Notes: generated by a model from the letters alone, not told the origin. A stretch of DNA of 64,000 nucleotides from Luteitalea pratensis (GCF_001618865.1 NZ_CP015136.1:3445001-3509000), one strand, 5' to 3'; counted from the first letter of the stretch, positions 7,245-17,230 are shown. Made by a program: numbers and translations.

Positions 7245-9557
7245 ATGCCAAGCCCCTCGTCACCTGCGTCGCGTCATCCCCACTGGCGAGGCGTGTGGCT
7301 CGTCACGGCCGGGATTGCGGCATGCGTTGCCGCGGGACTGGTGACCGGCAGGTGGTGGCCTCGCGTGTCGTACTCGTCGCGTGCGGCCGCGCAACTGGCG
7401 CCCACGGCCCATCCGCCCCTCCCTTCGCGCATCGAGGATGCCTGGCTGGTCCCGTCGGACAAGGAGCGTCAGCGGATCGCAGCACGCCCCGGCGTGAAGA
7501 CGCTGCGCGCTGCTGCCACTGCCATCCGTTCGGGTCGGTTCGACGAAGGTGCTGCCGCACTTGACGGCACGCGCCTCGATGGCACACCGCTCGAACCCTA
7601 CGTCGAGTACTACCGCGCCCTCGTGGATCTCCGGCTTCGGCGTCCCGCACCGGCGCGGACGCGTTTGTCCGCGTTGCGTCGCTCGCTGAGTGCCGGTCGG
7701 CTGCGGCAACTGGCGTTGTCGGCCGAGGCGGAAGCCGCCCTGAGCCTCGATGACGCCGCTGGAGCGGCAGCGCTGCTCGAAGAGCTGTATCCCTTGCTGA
7801 CGAAGAATCGCGACGTCGTCCTCGACCAGTGGGCGACCGCGGCGCGGGCGGCCGGACGCCCGCAGGACGCTACGCGTCTCTGGCTGCGGCTGTACTACGA
7901 ATTTCCGACCAGCGATCTCGCCCCGGGTGCCCTTCGCCAGGCCGAAACGACCATGCAGGGCGCCGCGGTGGGAACGCCGGATGCCTTTCCGCACGACCTG
8001 ACGCGCGCCGAGGCGCTGCTTGCCGCCGGGCGCGCGGCCGATGCCGAGGCCGCCCTGAAGCAACTGGAAGCACTGCTGCCGGCGAGTGCTGATGCTGCTG
8101 ATGCGCAGGCGCGACGCGACCGTATCCAGCTCCGCCTCGCCCAGGCGGCCTGCGCGCAGCGGCGCTGCGGTTTCGCACTCACGGCCCTGACCGATCTCGC
8201 CTCGCGGGGTGTAGGAGCGGGCGAGGCGCAATACCTGCTGGCCTCAGCCCTGCGCGACGAGGGACAGGCGGGACCGTACCGCGAGGCCATCGAGTCGCTG
8301 GCCGCTATCGCACCCGGCAGCCCCGCCGATCCGTGGGTGGAACGGGCCCTCAACGAGTACGGCACCTACCTGGTGAAGATGGATGCCGACGCCGACGCGG
8401 CGGCGATTTTCCGTCGCCTGTTCGATCGGCATCCGTCCGGCCGCTATGCGGAACGCGCCGCGTGGAAGTACGGCTGGTCGAGCTATCGCGGCCGGCAGTT
8501 CGACGAAGCGATACGCGTCTTCGAACTCGCCGCGTCGACCATCCCACGCGCCAATACCCGGCCTGCCTGGCTCTACTGGGCCGGCCGATCGCGCGAACAG
8601 CGCAAGGACGTCGACGGCGCCACGCGGGTGCTGACGCTCGCCGCGCTGGACTACTTCCACTCGTACTACGGACGCATTGCGTCCGAGGCGTTGACGCGCC
8701 TCGGAGCGCCCGTCCCGAGCGACCGCGCCGCCGTTGTTCCCGGGATCGTCCTCGCCGCGGTGGATGGCGGGGACCGCGACGCGTCTCCCGACGACGTGCA
8801 GGAGACCCGTGCCGACGATGCGACGATGGTGGCCACCGAGCCACCACCGAGCGCGGACCTGATCACGTGGCTCGTGTCCGCGGGCATGTTCGACGAGGCC
8901 ATCGAGGAGATGCAGCACGCGCAGCGCGCGCATGGCCGCACCCCGAAGCTCGACGCGACCCTCGCCTGGGTGTACCGCCAGCAGGGGGAGATCCGTCCGG
9001 CCATCAACACGATGCGCCGGGCCTACCCGCAGTACCTGTCGGTCGAGGGCGACGCCCTGCCGCGCGAAATCCAGGAAGTGATCTTCCCGCTCGAATACAT
9101 CCAGGTGATCAAGCGGTACGCGGCCCAGCACGGTCTCGACCCCTTCGTCGTCGCCGCCCTGATCGGGCAGGAGTCGTCATACGTCGCTGACGTCCGATCG
9201 CCGGCCAATGCGTGGGGACTGATGCAAATCCTGCCGTCAACGGGGCGGCAACTGGCCCGTGCCGAGGGCGTGCGGCGCTTCCGTACGCAGATGCTGACCG
9301 ATCCGGAGACCAACGTGCGGCTCGGAACCCGACACTTCGCGGGGCTGGTCCGCAACCTCGGCGGGGTGCCGTACGCGCTCGCTGGCTACAATGCCGGCAG
9401 CGCCCGCGTCATTCGCTGGAAGGCCGAGCGGGGCCCCCTCGAGCAGGCCGAGTTCATCGACGACATCCCGTTTCCGGAAACACAGATCTACGTGAAGAAG
9501 ATCCTCGGCACCGCCGTCGACTACCGCCGCCTCTACGGAAACGTGCTCGCGGAATAG
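7245..9557 (+). CDS. slt: Soluble lytic murein transglycosylase (Slt type)
   Basis: This enzyme cleaves the MurNAc-GlcNAc bond of peptidoglycan, leaving 1,6-anhydro ends. The 770-residue product has an N-terminal membrane or signal segment (about 14-32), a long alpha-superhelical region with tetratricopeptide-like repeats (about 80-600) and a C-terminal SLT domain (about 625-765). The catalytic glutamate is in GQESSY (about 642), followed by the family motifs GLMQILPST and AGYNAG. The length is in the range of large Slt70-like enzymes. It is monocistronic, between repeats and the oppositely oriented aminotransferase. Confidence 0.92.
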   Translation: MPSPSSPASRHPHWRGVWLVTAGIAACVAAGLVTGRWWPRVSYSSRAAAQLAPTAHPPLPSRIEDAWLVPSDKERQRIAARPGVKTLRAAATAIRSGRFDEGAAALDGTRLDGTPLEPYVEYYRALVDLRLRRPAPARTRLSALRRSLSAGRLRQLALSAEAEAALSLDDAAGAAALLEELYPLLTKNRDVVLDQWATAARAAGRPQDATRLWLRLYYEFPTSDLAPGALRQAETTMQGAAVGTPDAFPHDLTRAEALLAAGRAADAEAALKQLEALLPASADAADAQARRDRIQLRLAQAACAQRRCGFALTALTDLASRGVGAGEAQYLLASALRDEGQAGPYREAIESLAAIAPGSPADPWVERALNEYGTYLVKMDADADAAAIFRRLFDRHPSGRYAERAAWKYGWSSYRGRQFDEAIRVFELAASTIPRANTRPAWLYWAGRSREQRKDVDGATRVLTLAALDYFHSYYGRIASEALTRLGAPVPSDRAAVVPGIVLAAVDGGDRDASPDDVQETRADDATMVATEPPPSADLITWLVSAGMFDEAIEEMQHAQRAHGRTPKLDATLAWVYRQQGEIRPAINTMRRAYPQYLSVEGDALPREIQEVIFPLEYIQVIKRYAAQHGLDPFVVAALIGQESSYVADVRSPANAWGLMQILPSTGRQLARAEGVRRFRTQMLTDPETNVRLGTRHFAGLVRNLGGVPYALAGYNAGSARVIRWKAERGPLEQAEFIDDIPFPETQIYVKKILGTAVDYRRLYGNVLAE

Positions 9558-9646
9558 CGCGCGCACCGCGCCAATGCCGCGATGCTGCAATGCCGGAATG
9601 TCGAGTGCAAGTGCTTTCGACATTCCAGCCTTTGAGCATTCCAGCA

Positions 9647-10840
9647 TTATCCGAGAAACGCCCTGAACAGGCGTTCTTCCGCGGCGGCGAGCGTTTCCTC
9701 CTTCTTGCAGAAGCAGAAGCGCAGGCACTCGCGGCCGCCACTGCCGGCCCGGTAGAAGCTGCTGCCGGGCACCGCAGCGACCCCGACCTCGGTCGCCAGC
9801 CACCTCGCGGCACTCACGTCATCCCCGGCAGCCGGGCCCTTGCCTTGACGTCGTGCCCGGGCCAGAGGTTCGCGAATGTCGGTCATCACGTAGTAGGCGC
9901 CGGCCGGAGAACGCGGCGCGAAGCCGCAGCGCTCCAGCACCGACAAACATCGCTGCCGGCGCAGGTCGTAGTGGGACGCGAGCGAGCCGAAGTAGGTGTC
10001 GGGCATGTTGAGCGCGAACGCGGCCGCTTCCTGCAGCGGTGCCGGTGCGCCAACCGTGAGGAAGTCGTGCACCTTCCTGATCGCTCCAGCCAGATGCGGC
10101 GGGGCAATCGCCCAGCCCACCCGCCAGCCGGTCACGCTGAACGACTTCGACAGGCTGCTGATGGTGACCGTCCGATCCGCCATGCCGGGCAGCGTGCAGA
10201 GCGGCACGTGCCGGGCCTCACCGTAGACGATGAACTCGTAGATCTCGTCGGTGATCGCAAGCAGGTCGTGCTCCTGGCAGAGGGCAGCGACAAGCTCGAG
10301 TTCCTCCCGCGTGAACACCTTGCCAGTGGGGTTGTGGGGCGAGTTGAGGACCATCGCCCGCGTCTTGGACGTCACCGCGGCGCGCAGTTCGTTGGCGTCG
10401 ATTGACCAGCCGGGCTCGTGCAGTCGTACGTAGCGCGGTGTCGCGCCCGACAGGATCGCGTCGGGTCCGTAGTTCTCGTAGTACGGCTCGAAGACGATGA
10501 CTTCGTCGCCCGGATTCACCGTCGCCAGGAGCGTGGCGATCATCGCTTCGGTCGACCCGCAACACACCGTGACCTGCCGGTCCACATCGACTGCCACATC
10601 GTAGTGGCGCTGCATGTGCGCCCCGATCGCCGCACGCAGGGACGGTGCGCCCCACGTGACCGCGTACTGGTTGACGTCGTCTTCGACCGCGCGGATCGCG
10701 GCCGCCTTGACCTGGTCGGGCGCCGGGAAGTCGGGGAAGCCCTGCGAGAGGTTGACGGCGCCGTGCGCGAGCGCGACGCGCGTCATCTCGCGGATGACCG
10801 ATTCGGTGAAGCGGGACGCCTTGTCTGAGGGCTTCAGCAT
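9647..10840 (-). CDS. PLP-dependent aminotransferase, class I/II (kynurenine/methionine aminotransferase-like)
   Basis: The 397-residue product is a fold-type I aminotransferase. The PLP lysine is in SLSKSFSVTGWRVGW, the substrate-carboxylate arginine is near the C-terminus (ECLRFCF), and NSPHNPTGKVF is the conserved asparagine motif. The sequence style (VNLSQGFPDFPAP) fits the methionine/glutamine/kynurenine transaminase branch. The start ATG at 10840 (MLKPSDKASRF) is chosen; an upstream in-frame extension would translate a palindromic repeat at 10850-10871. The exact substrate cannot be told from sequence. Confidence 0.88.
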   Translation of the reverse strand: MLKPSDKASRFTESVIREMTRVALAHGAVNLSQGFPDFPAPDQVKAAAIRAVEDDVNQYAVTWGAPSLRAAIGAHMQRHYDVAVDVDRQVTVCCGSTEAMIATLLATVNPGDEVIVFEPYYENYGPDAILSGATPRYVRLHEPGWSIDANELRAAVTSKTRAMVLNSPHNPTGKVFTREELELVAALCQEHDLLAITDEIYEFIVYGEARHVPLCTLPGMADRTVTISSLSKSFSVTGWRVGWAIAPPHLAGAIRKVHDFLTVGAPAPLQEAAAFALNMPDTYFGSLASHYDLRRQRCLSVLERCGFAPRSPAGAYYVMTDIREPLARARRQGKGPAAGDDVSAARWLATEVGVAAVPGSSFYRAGSGGRECLRFCFCKKEETLAAAEERLFRAFLG

Positions 10841-10849
10841 GTCCTGGTA

Positions 10850-10871
10850 GGGACCGCTCTCCGAGCGGTCC
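10850..10871. repeat. Palindromic repeat, family A
   Basis: GGGACCGCTCTCCGAGCGGT followed by CC is an inverted repeat immediately upstream of the aminotransferase start. Related copies lie at 14931-14948, 24963-24988 and 39748-39774, often ending in CCCTACC. Confidence 0.8.
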
Positions 10872-10928
10872 ATCTCCGCGAGTGTCGTGAACGCGAACGA
10901 AGGGGCGAGGTCAAGAGCGCGATGGCGA

Positions 10929-12566
10929 TCATGGACGCCTCGGAGAGGTATCCCTAGCACCAATCCTGTAGATCCGTCGACGTCTATCGGTTGCGATCAA
11001 GCGTACGCCATCGGCTCTCTGCAACACCGCGACCGCATCGGGCACTTTCGCGACGTCGACGACGATGTGGGTCACACCGGCGTGGCGGAGGGCATCGAGT
11101 GATGCCGGATCGGGGAAGGTCCTGAACGCCAGGTAGTGCTGCACGTAGCTCGAAGGCGTGTAGCCCGAATAGCCGTTGAGCAGCCGTCCCCAATGGCGCG
11201 TCGAGGCATGAACCGCCGCGGCGTTGGCCGCGACGCGCTCGGGTTCGGGAAAAGGCAACTCGGCGACGACGGCGGCGTCTTCGAGGGCGAGTGCGGCATA
11301 CACCGCAGGGATCCCCTCGAAGCGGACGAATGCCATCGGGGCACGCGCGTTCTCGACGTTGACGCCGACCACAGCCACCAGGCCGGCCACATGGGCGAGG
11401 CGGACACGACCGCCTGCGGCAAGACGGACACGGATCGCGGCCAGGCTGAATGCCGCCAGCACACCCACCGCGAGCAGTGGCAGGAGCGCGAACCTCGCCA
11501 CGGCACGGATGCCCTGCAGAATGGGAATGAGGTCGTACAGCAGCGAATACCCGGGCAGGGCAGGGCCGAAGCTCAACGCGGCACCGACGATGCCGATGGC
11601 CAGCCACATGCGCGCACGTGCGTCGCGCCAGGCCAGACCCGTGCCGATGGCGACGAGGGCGAGCACCCACGGCAGCACGCCGGGGAACGCCGCGGAGTTG
11701 GCCTCGCGGTACCACGGGGCATTCCAGGTCTCGAAGTGCAGCCGGGCGCCGGTCGCGATGAAGTTCTGCCAGACGCCGGAGTAGAGCCGCACTTCGTCGA
11801 CCGATCGCGTCAGTCCCTGGTCGTGCTGGACGCGGTAGTACTGGACGAGGAACGGCGCGCAGATGGCAACGGCCAACGCCGCCGCAGTGAGAAGCAGCGG
11901 CAGGCGGGACCGCAGGCGGACGCCCGTCCACTCGCCAGGTCGCGCGATGGCACCGACGACGAGTGCGATCGCCGTCATCACCAGAAGATAACCGGAGCAG
12001 AGCATCTGCAGCGCCGTCCAGCCACCGAGGCGCAGCGCATCACGACGCTCGCCACGCTGCAGCACGTCATCGAGGGCGAGCAGGGCGAGCGGCAGGAACT
12101 GGAGGTGCATGGCCTGGATATGTGCCATGCGGGTGAGGGTGTCGGTATTGAAGGCCGCGAGGCTTCCCGCCAGGACCGCGGCGTACCAATCGCCGGTCCA
12201 CTGGTGCAGCACCAGCGCCGTCGTCCAACCCGTCAACGCCAGGCCGATCCACAGCGTGACGTTGTAGGCGAGCACGGGGGAGCCACCCATCCAGAAGATC
12301 GGCGCCGAGAACAGTGCCGGTACCGCGAGGTGCTCGGAGAAGGCGAGCGTGCGCGGCTCGGGGAAGAAGATGTTGGCGTCGAACAACGACAATGGGTGCG
12401 TGGCCAGCGCGTGTGCCACCCAGCCGAGGATCCACTGGTTGAGGAGACCATCGGCGCTATCGGTTCGCGAGAGGGTCGCGGGCGCCGTGACCAGCGGCCA
12501 CGTGTGCGCCAGCGCCAGCAGCACGAAGAGCCCTAGCGCGGCGCTCCGACGATCTCGTAGAGCCAC
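10929..12566 (-). CDS. Polytopic membrane protein, GT-C glycosyltransferase-like
   Basis: This 545-residue protein has about 10-11 predicted membrane segments in its first 390 residues and a soluble C-terminal domain. An early loop carries the acidic motif RTDSADGLLNQWILGW, and a later one FNTDTLTRMAHIQ. It is a paralogue of the upstream gene, whose matching loop is NFGDGEFSVWTVTWVAHAL. GT-C enzymes use lipid-phosphate sugar donors at the membrane; membership is inferred from topology and the acidic first loop. The GTG start at 12566 overlaps the upstream gene by 34 bases, so the two are probably translated together. Confidence 0.65.
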   Translation of the reverse strand: MALRDRRSAALGLFVLLALAHTWPLVTAPATLSRTDSADGLLNQWILGWVAHALATHPLSLFDANIFFPEPRTLAFSEHLAVPALFSAPIFWMGGSPVLAYNVTLWIGLALTGWTTALVLHQWTGDWYAAVLAGSLAAFNTDTLTRMAHIQAMHLQFLPLALLALDDVLQRGERRDALRLGGWTALQMLCSGYLLVMTAIALVVGAIARPGEWTGVRLRSRLPLLLTAAALAVAICAPFLVQYYRVQHDQGLTRSVDEVRLYSGVWQNFIATGARLHFETWNAPWYREANSAAFPGVLPWVLALVAIGTGLAWRDARARMWLAIGIVGAALSFGPALPGYSLLYDLIPILQGIRAVARFALLPLLAVGVLAAFSLAAIRVRLAAGGRVRLAHVAGLVAVVGVNVENARAPMAFVRFEGIPAVYAALALEDAAVVAELPFPEPERVAANAAAVHASTRHWGRLLNGYSGYTPSSYVQHYLAFRTFPDPASLDALRHAGVTHIVVDVAKVPDAVAVLQRADGVRLIATDRRRRIYRIGARDTSPRRP

Positions 12567-14455
12567 ACGTCGCCTTCGCCGATGATCGGCCGCACGTAGT
12601 CCTTGTATTGCTCGAGCCGCTCACGCAGTCGCAGCCGGCTGCGGCTGTCGTAGTAGCGCGTGTGAAAGATCGCGTACTTCGCCTGATGCCGATCGACGAC
12701 GATGTGCAGTGACTCGGCGGTAGGGAAGCTGCTGATCCGGATCACCTCGTCGCGGAACCATTGCGGGATGTGATCGCTGTAGCCGTTCACGAGCGGATGC
12801 CAGTGATACGTGGATAACAGCAGGTATCGGGAATGTCGCGGGAAGTCGGTGCGCACGTACCAGAACGGCAACTCGACGACCGCGCCCGGCGGCAGCGTGG
12901 CAAGCCGGCGATGCGCTTCTGGTGCGGGTGCGGCGTCCTCGAGGCGAATCGGCGCGGTGGCGTCCTCGGCGGCAAACAACACGGCCAGCACCGAGCCGAC
13001 CAGCCACGGCGATCGCCCAGGACGTCGTTCGAGCCAGGCCTGCACGGCAACGAGTGCGAGCACGCCCAGCGCCAGGACTACCAGGATGCCGAAGCGGCCA
13101 GGTGCCCGCAGGAACGTGAACACCGGGATCGTCTTGTAGAGGACCGTGTAGAGCCCCGCCTTTGGCCCGAAGCTGGCCCAGAACGCAATCAGCCCCACCA
13201 GGCCGTAGAACACCGCGGTTTCACGCCGCCTCGCCTCGCCTAGCGGCGTGCCCTCGGTCATCGGCCTTCCACCTTCGCCAAGGCTTCGGCGGACAAGTCG
13301 GCCATCGGCCTTCGGGGCTCCGGACACGAGACTCGGGAGTCGGGAGTCGGGCGTCGCGTGATCTGGCAGGGTCGGCTCTCCCTTGGGCGCCGAAGCCTTG
13401 GCGGAGGCGGCGAGCCCGGCCATCTGTCGGACACGTCCGGCAACTCCAACTGCGGGGTCGGCCGGGATGTCGCGATCGCCCGACGCCTCGTGACGCGTAG
13501 GCGCCGGACGTGTCCGGCGCAACCCCACCACAAGACCGGTGAGGCCGAGCGCCGTCAGTAGGAATCCCGGGAACAGGACTTCGTTCCAGTGTCCCAGCCG
13601 CGGCAGCATCCAGCGATGTGCCCAGGCCGACGATGCGAGCCAGGCCTGCCAGTCGGCCGAGTACATCGCGGCATCGTCGAGGAGGCGCGTGAACCCGAGT
13701 TCCTTCTGGACGCGGACGTAGGGCAGGAAGAACGGCGCCACCAGGCTGACGCTCGCGACAGCACCGAGGCCGATCGCGATCCAATAGCCGCGCTCGCGCC
13801 ACAGGCCGCGTGTGTAGCCGTAGTACAACGTACCGAGACCGACCGTGAGCCCGGCGAAGATGCCGAAGTATGCGCACGCAAGGGCCTGGATGGCGAGCGA
13901 TGCCCCGAGCCACACGCCCCGTCCCCACGTCGGGCGCTCCACGACGCGATGGAACGCCTGCATTGCGAGCGGCAGGCCGAACGTCATCATCAACTGGATG
14001 TGGGCCGTGCGTGCGAAGAGATATGGGCAGTAGGTGAAGGCCACCGCGAACGCCGCCGCGGTGCCCGATGACGCCCCGAGCGTCTCGGCACAACCCCAGG
14101 CGAACACGAACGCGAGCACCAGTGCCGTGAGAATGGCGCCGTTGTGCGTCGCATACGGATTGCCACCGCTCGCGAGGTGGAAAGGAACGCCGAGCGCACC
14201 GGTGACGACGTTGGCTTCCGAGTACGCCAGCGTGTCGCGATCGGGGTGGAAGATGTTGGCCTGGAAGAGCGACGCTGGCGTCGTGGTGAGGGCGTGGGCG
14301 ACCCACGTCACGGTCCACACGCTGAATTCACCGTCACCGAAGTTGAGGCGCGCAGAGCGGTTGAACTTGCTCGCCATCGGCCAGGTCATGGCCACAGCGA
14401 GAAGAAGCCCCAACACCAGGCGGCCGCTCCATGTCGCGGCGCGTCCGGACGGCAT
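12533..14455 (-). CDS. Polytopic membrane protein, GT-C glycosyltransferase-like, with repeat-derived insert
   Basis: This is a paralogue of the next gene, with the same early acidic loop and about 11 membrane segments. It carries an extra stretch of about 95 residues (about 310-410) between membrane segments, encoded by palindromic repeats at about 13260-13520 and rich in repeat signatures such as LAASAKASAPKGEP and VRRSLGEGGRP. The frame stays open through the insert. I prefer the ATG at 14455 because a TACCAT box lies 8 nt upstream; an in-frame ATG at 14473 is the alternative. It is divergent from the 925-residue-class membrane protein, from which it is separated by a shared promoter region. 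Confidence 0.65.
   Translation of the reverse strand: MPSGRAATWSGRLVLGLLLAVAMTWPMASKFNRSARLNFGDGEFSVWTVTWVAHALTTTPASLFQANIFHPDRDTLAYSEANVVTGALGVPFHLASGGNPYATHNGAILTALVLAFVFAWGCAETLGASSGTAAAFAVAFTYCPYLFARTAHIQLMMTFGLPLAMQAFHRVVERPTWGRGVWLGASLAIQALACAYFGIFAGLTVGLGTLYYGYTRGLWRERGYWIAIGLGAVASVSLVAPFFLPYVRVQKELGFTRLLDDAAMYSADWQAWLASSAWAHRWMLPRLGHWNEVLFPGFLLTALGLTGLVVGLRRTRPAPTRHEASGDRDIPADPAVGVAGRVRQMAGLAASAKASAPKGEPTLPDHATPDSRLPSLVSGAPKADGRLVRRSLGEGGRPMTEGTPLGEARRRETAVFYGLVGLIAFWASFGPKAGLYTVLYKTIPVFTFLRAPGRFGILVVLALGVLALVAVQAWLERRPGRSPWLVGSVLAVLFAAEDATAPIRLEDAAPAPEAHRRLATLPPGAVVELPFWYVRTDFPRHSRYLLLSTYHWHPLVNGYSDHIPQWFRDEVIRISSFPTAESLHIVVDRHQAKYAIFHTRYYDSRSRLRLRERLEQYKDYVRPIIGEGDVWLYEIVGAPR
13260..13520. 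repeat. Composite block of palindromic repeats inside a coding region
   Basis: Copies of family C (cttcgccaaggcttcggcgg, 13272-13301; inverted 13385-13417), family D (cggacgtgtccg, near 13507) and short gactcgggagtcggg runs lie back to back. They are translated in frame as a linker of the membrane protein encoded on the minus strand. Confidence 0.8.
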
Positions 14456-14462
14456 GGGGGCG

Positions 14463-14469
14463 TATGGTA
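14463..14469. promoter_or_regulatory. Possible shared bidirectional -10 box
   Basis: The bases tatggta read TATGGT on the plus strand and TACCAT on the minus strand. They lie 8 nt from the minus-strand ATG at 14455 and 13 nt from the plus-strand ATG at 14482. No clear -35 is seen. The call is inferred from position. Confidence 0.4.
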
Positions 14470-14481
14470 GCATGCCGCCCG

Positions 14482-17208
14482 ATGGCCGTACTGGTGCCGC
14501 TCGTCACCGTTGCGGCGCTCGCCATCGCGGGCTGGCTCGCGTCGGGCATCGTCACCGTCCAGTCCCTCGCGGCGCCGTCACGCATCGGCCTGCTCTCCCC
14601 GCCACAGACCATCATCGTTGTCCTGCTGCCACTGCTGGCGCTGGCGGCCCTCGTGTCGCGTCGCGACCGCCGGACAAGTCCGGCGGCCACGCATGGGGAA
14701 CCGGCGGCTACACATCAGGGACCGGCGGCTACACGGTTGGCCACGCTCGCGGTGCTGCTTGCACCCATCGTGCTGCCGTGGTTGCCGCTGCCGTTACCGG
14801 CGGCGCTGTTGGTCTGGACGGGTCCGCTGGCGCTCGCCTGGTGGTTCGCGTCGGTTGCGTACACATACGCTGACGCGTTTCGAGCGACGTGGGCCGCGCT
14901 CCGCCTTCGCCCCGGCTTCGGCGGACAGGTCGGAGAGCGGGCCCTACCACGTCTGATCTGGTCGCCATCACGTGCGCCCCTCGCGGCGGCGGCCATCACG
15001 GGCATGGCACTCGTCGCGGCGGCGTGGCGCATGGGACCACAGCATCCGAAGGGTGACGAGCCGGACTACCTGATCATCACGCAGAGCCTGCTGCTCGACC
15101 ACGACCTGCAGATCGAGAACAACCACGCGCGTGCGGACTATGCGATCTACCACCGTGCGCCGCTGCCGCCGAGTTATCTCGCACGGGGCACGGACGGCGC
15201 GATCTATTCCGTGCACGCGCCAGGCCTGCCGGCGCTGCTGGTACCCGGGTTTGCGGTGGCCGGCTACCGAGGTGCCGTCGCCACACTGATCCTCATCGCG
15301 ATGGCAGGGGCCTGGCTCGCCTGGTGGACGGCCTGGCAACTGACGCAGGACGTCGTCGCCAGTTGGGTCGGCACGCTCGCGACCGTCGGCTCGGCGCCAT
15401 TTTTCCTGCACGGTGCGGCGATATTTCCCGATGCGCCTGCGTCTGTGTTCGCGTCATTGGCCGTCGCGGTGCTCGTGGCGGCGCAAGGCCGACCGGATCG
15501 CGGCGCGCGCTTGCCTATCGTGTCCACCTGCGCGGCGTCCCTGGCGCTGGGCCTGCTGCCGTGGCTGCACACGCGCTACGCGATCCTGTCGATCGGCTTC
15601 GGTGCGGCCATGTGCCTGCAGATCGCGGCACGGCGGGATTGGCGCGCACTGACAGCGTTCATGACGCCAGCGTCGCTGCTTGCCGCCTCGTGGTTCGGCT
15701 TCTTTTTCGTCGTCTACGGGACGGCCAATCCCTCCGCGCCATACGGGGCCTACACCCAGATGGCTCTGGCGCACCTGTTGCCGGGACTGCCAGGCCTGCT
15801 GTTCGATCAACAGTTCGGTCTTCTGGCGAGTGCGCCGGTCCTGATGGTGGTGCTCGTCGCGATGCGACGCACCCTGCGCGAGACTACGCCGGGCACGTGG
15901 TGGGTGGCACTGCTCGTCGTCTCACTTGCCCTGCTGTACACCTGCGTGGTCGGCGCGTACCGCATGTGGTGGGGTGGATTGTCGGCGCCGGCGCGCTTCC
16001 TGGTGCCGCTGATCCTTCCGCTCGCGCCTTTCATTGCGCTGGGTTGGCACTCGCTGCAGACGCGGGCATCACGGCACATGGTCGTGGCGATGCTCGTCAC
16101 GTCGCTGGCGCTGACGGCGCTCCTCGTGTATGTGGATCACGGCGCACTGGCCTACAACATGCGCGACGGGCGCGCGCGTTGGGCCCGCTGGGTGAGCCCG
16201 CTCATCGATCTGTCCGGAGCATTGCCGGCCGCGCACCGCGACGCGCCGCCAATCGTGTTGCGCGACGCACTGATCTGGCTCATCGGCTTCGCCGTGGCAT
16301 GGGTGCTGTGGCGAACGCTCGAACGTCGCGGACGCCTGACGCCACTTGTCCCGCTCGTGACGCTTGCTGCGCTCCTGCCCGCCGCGTCGGCGATGGTCTG
16401 GCTGTGCCACGGCGTGGGCGGCCTGGCCCCGGCCAGGTCGCAGGTCCTGTACCTCGCGCGCCGCGCATCGGCACCCGCGGACGTGCTCATCGCCATCACA
16501 CGCCCCCATGTCGAGCGGACCCGCACCGGGTTCATCGTCGAACTCGATTCGCGCCGAGCGCCAAGCGCCTCCGATTACACCGTGCTGCGTCTCGACACGC
16601 TGCCGGCCGGCCGCTATCGACTCCTGACCGACGTCCGCGCCCCTGGTGCTCGCTTCGGTGTGACACTCGGGGATGCGCGCACCACGCGATTCATCGCCGA
16701 CCTTGACGCGTCGGCGGGGCACGCATCACTTGCGTTCGACCTGGCACTCCCCGTCGAAAATGTCGTCGTCAAGGGATCGCGAGAAGCCGCAGAGGGCACA
16801 GGCCGCACCTGGGTGCTGGCCGACGAGGTCAGCCCGCCGCCGGCAGTCCCTCCCGCCACGCGGGCTCACCCCATGGGCGGCAGTGTGTGGTTGCTGCCGG
16901 AGGCGGATGTCTACGCGGAGCCAGGCGGCGTCTGGCTTGGCGGGGATGCCGACATCACGCTCGGGCTGCCATCGTCACTGCCGATGGAGGTGAATCTTCG
17001 TGCCGGCGCCGCCGACGTTGCGGTGGCGTGGTCTGCGACAGACAACGGTGAGGCGCGATTGTCTGCCGGTGAGACACGAACGGTGACGATGGTGCCGCGG
17101 CACGGACGGCTGCGTTTGCTGACCCGCGGCGGCTTCAGGCCGTCGCAGGTCTCGCCGGGCAACAAGGACCAGCGGTACCTCGGCGCGTGGATCTCGGCGC
17201 CGCGATAG
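14482..17208 (+). CDS. Large membrane protein, putative GT-C family glycosyltransferase
   Basis: The 908-residue product has about 14 membrane segments and a C-terminal soluble beta-rich domain (about 650-908). The loop PKGDEPDYLIITQSLLLDHD (about 192-212) has the D-E-P-x-Y pattern of many GT-C mannosyl/arabinosyl transferase homologues. It probably transfers a sugar from a polyprenyl carrier on the outer face of the inner membrane. A repeat-derived stretch (LRLRPGFGGQVGERALPR, about 140-157) and an SPAATHGEPAATHQGPAAT stretch (about 69-87) are in frame. ATG 14482 is chosen over in-frame 14431, which would overlap the divergent gene. Confidence 0.6.
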   Translation: MAVLVPLVTVAALAIAGWLASGIVTVQSLAAPSRIGLLSPPQTIIVVLLPLLALAALVSRRDRRTSPAATHGEPAATHQGPAATRLATLAVLLAPIVLPWLPLPLPAALLVWTGPLALAWWFASVAYTYADAFRATWAALRLRPGFGGQVGERALPRLIWSPSRAPLAAAAITGMALVAAAWRMGPQHPKGDEPDYLIITQSLLLDHDLQIENNHARADYAIYHRAPLPPSYLARGTDGAIYSVHAPGLPALLVPGFAVAGYRGAVATLILIAMAGAWLAWWTAWQLTQDVVASWVGTLATVGSAPFFLHGAAIFPDAPASVFASLAVAVLVAAQGRPDRGARLPIVSTCAASLALGLLPWLHTRYAILSIGFGAAMCLQIAARRDWRALTAFMTPASLLAASWFGFFFVVYGTANPSAPYGAYTQMALAHLLPGLPGLLFDQQFGLLASAPVLMVVLVAMRRTLRETTPGTWWVALLVVSLALLYTCVVGAYRMWWGGLSAPARFLVPLILPLAPFIALGWHSLQTRASRHMVVAMLVTSLALTALLVYVDHGALAYNMRDGRARWARWVSPLIDLSGALPAAHRDAPPIVLRDALIWLIGFAVAWVLWRTLERRGRLTPLVPLVTLAALLPAASAMVWLCHGVGGLAPARSQVLYLARRASAPADVLIAITRPHVERTRTGFIVELDSRRAPSASDYTVLRLDTLPAGRYRLLTDVRAPGARFGVTLGDARTTRFIADLDASAGHASLAFDLALPVENVVVKGSREAAEGTGRTWVLADEVSPPPAVPPATRAHPMGGSVWLLPEADVYAEPGGVWLGGDADITLGLPSSLPMEVNLRAGAADVAVAWSATDNGEARLSAGETRTVTMVPRHGRLRLLTRGGFRPSQVSPGNKDQRYLGAWISAPR
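14900..14948. repeat. Family C plus family A repeat inside a coding region
   Basis: ccgccttcgccccggcttcg (family C) runs directly into cggagagcgggccctacc (family A half). Both are translated in frame within the large membrane protein. Confidence 0.75.
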
Positions 17209-17230
17209 CCACACCTTCCAACGGTTGGAC

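Noticed and set aside
11136-12536. Long plus-strand frame opposite the first GT-C-like gene
   Set aside because: It is rich in R, Q, H and E with no hydrophobic core, the typical antisense shadow of a GC-rich membrane gene.
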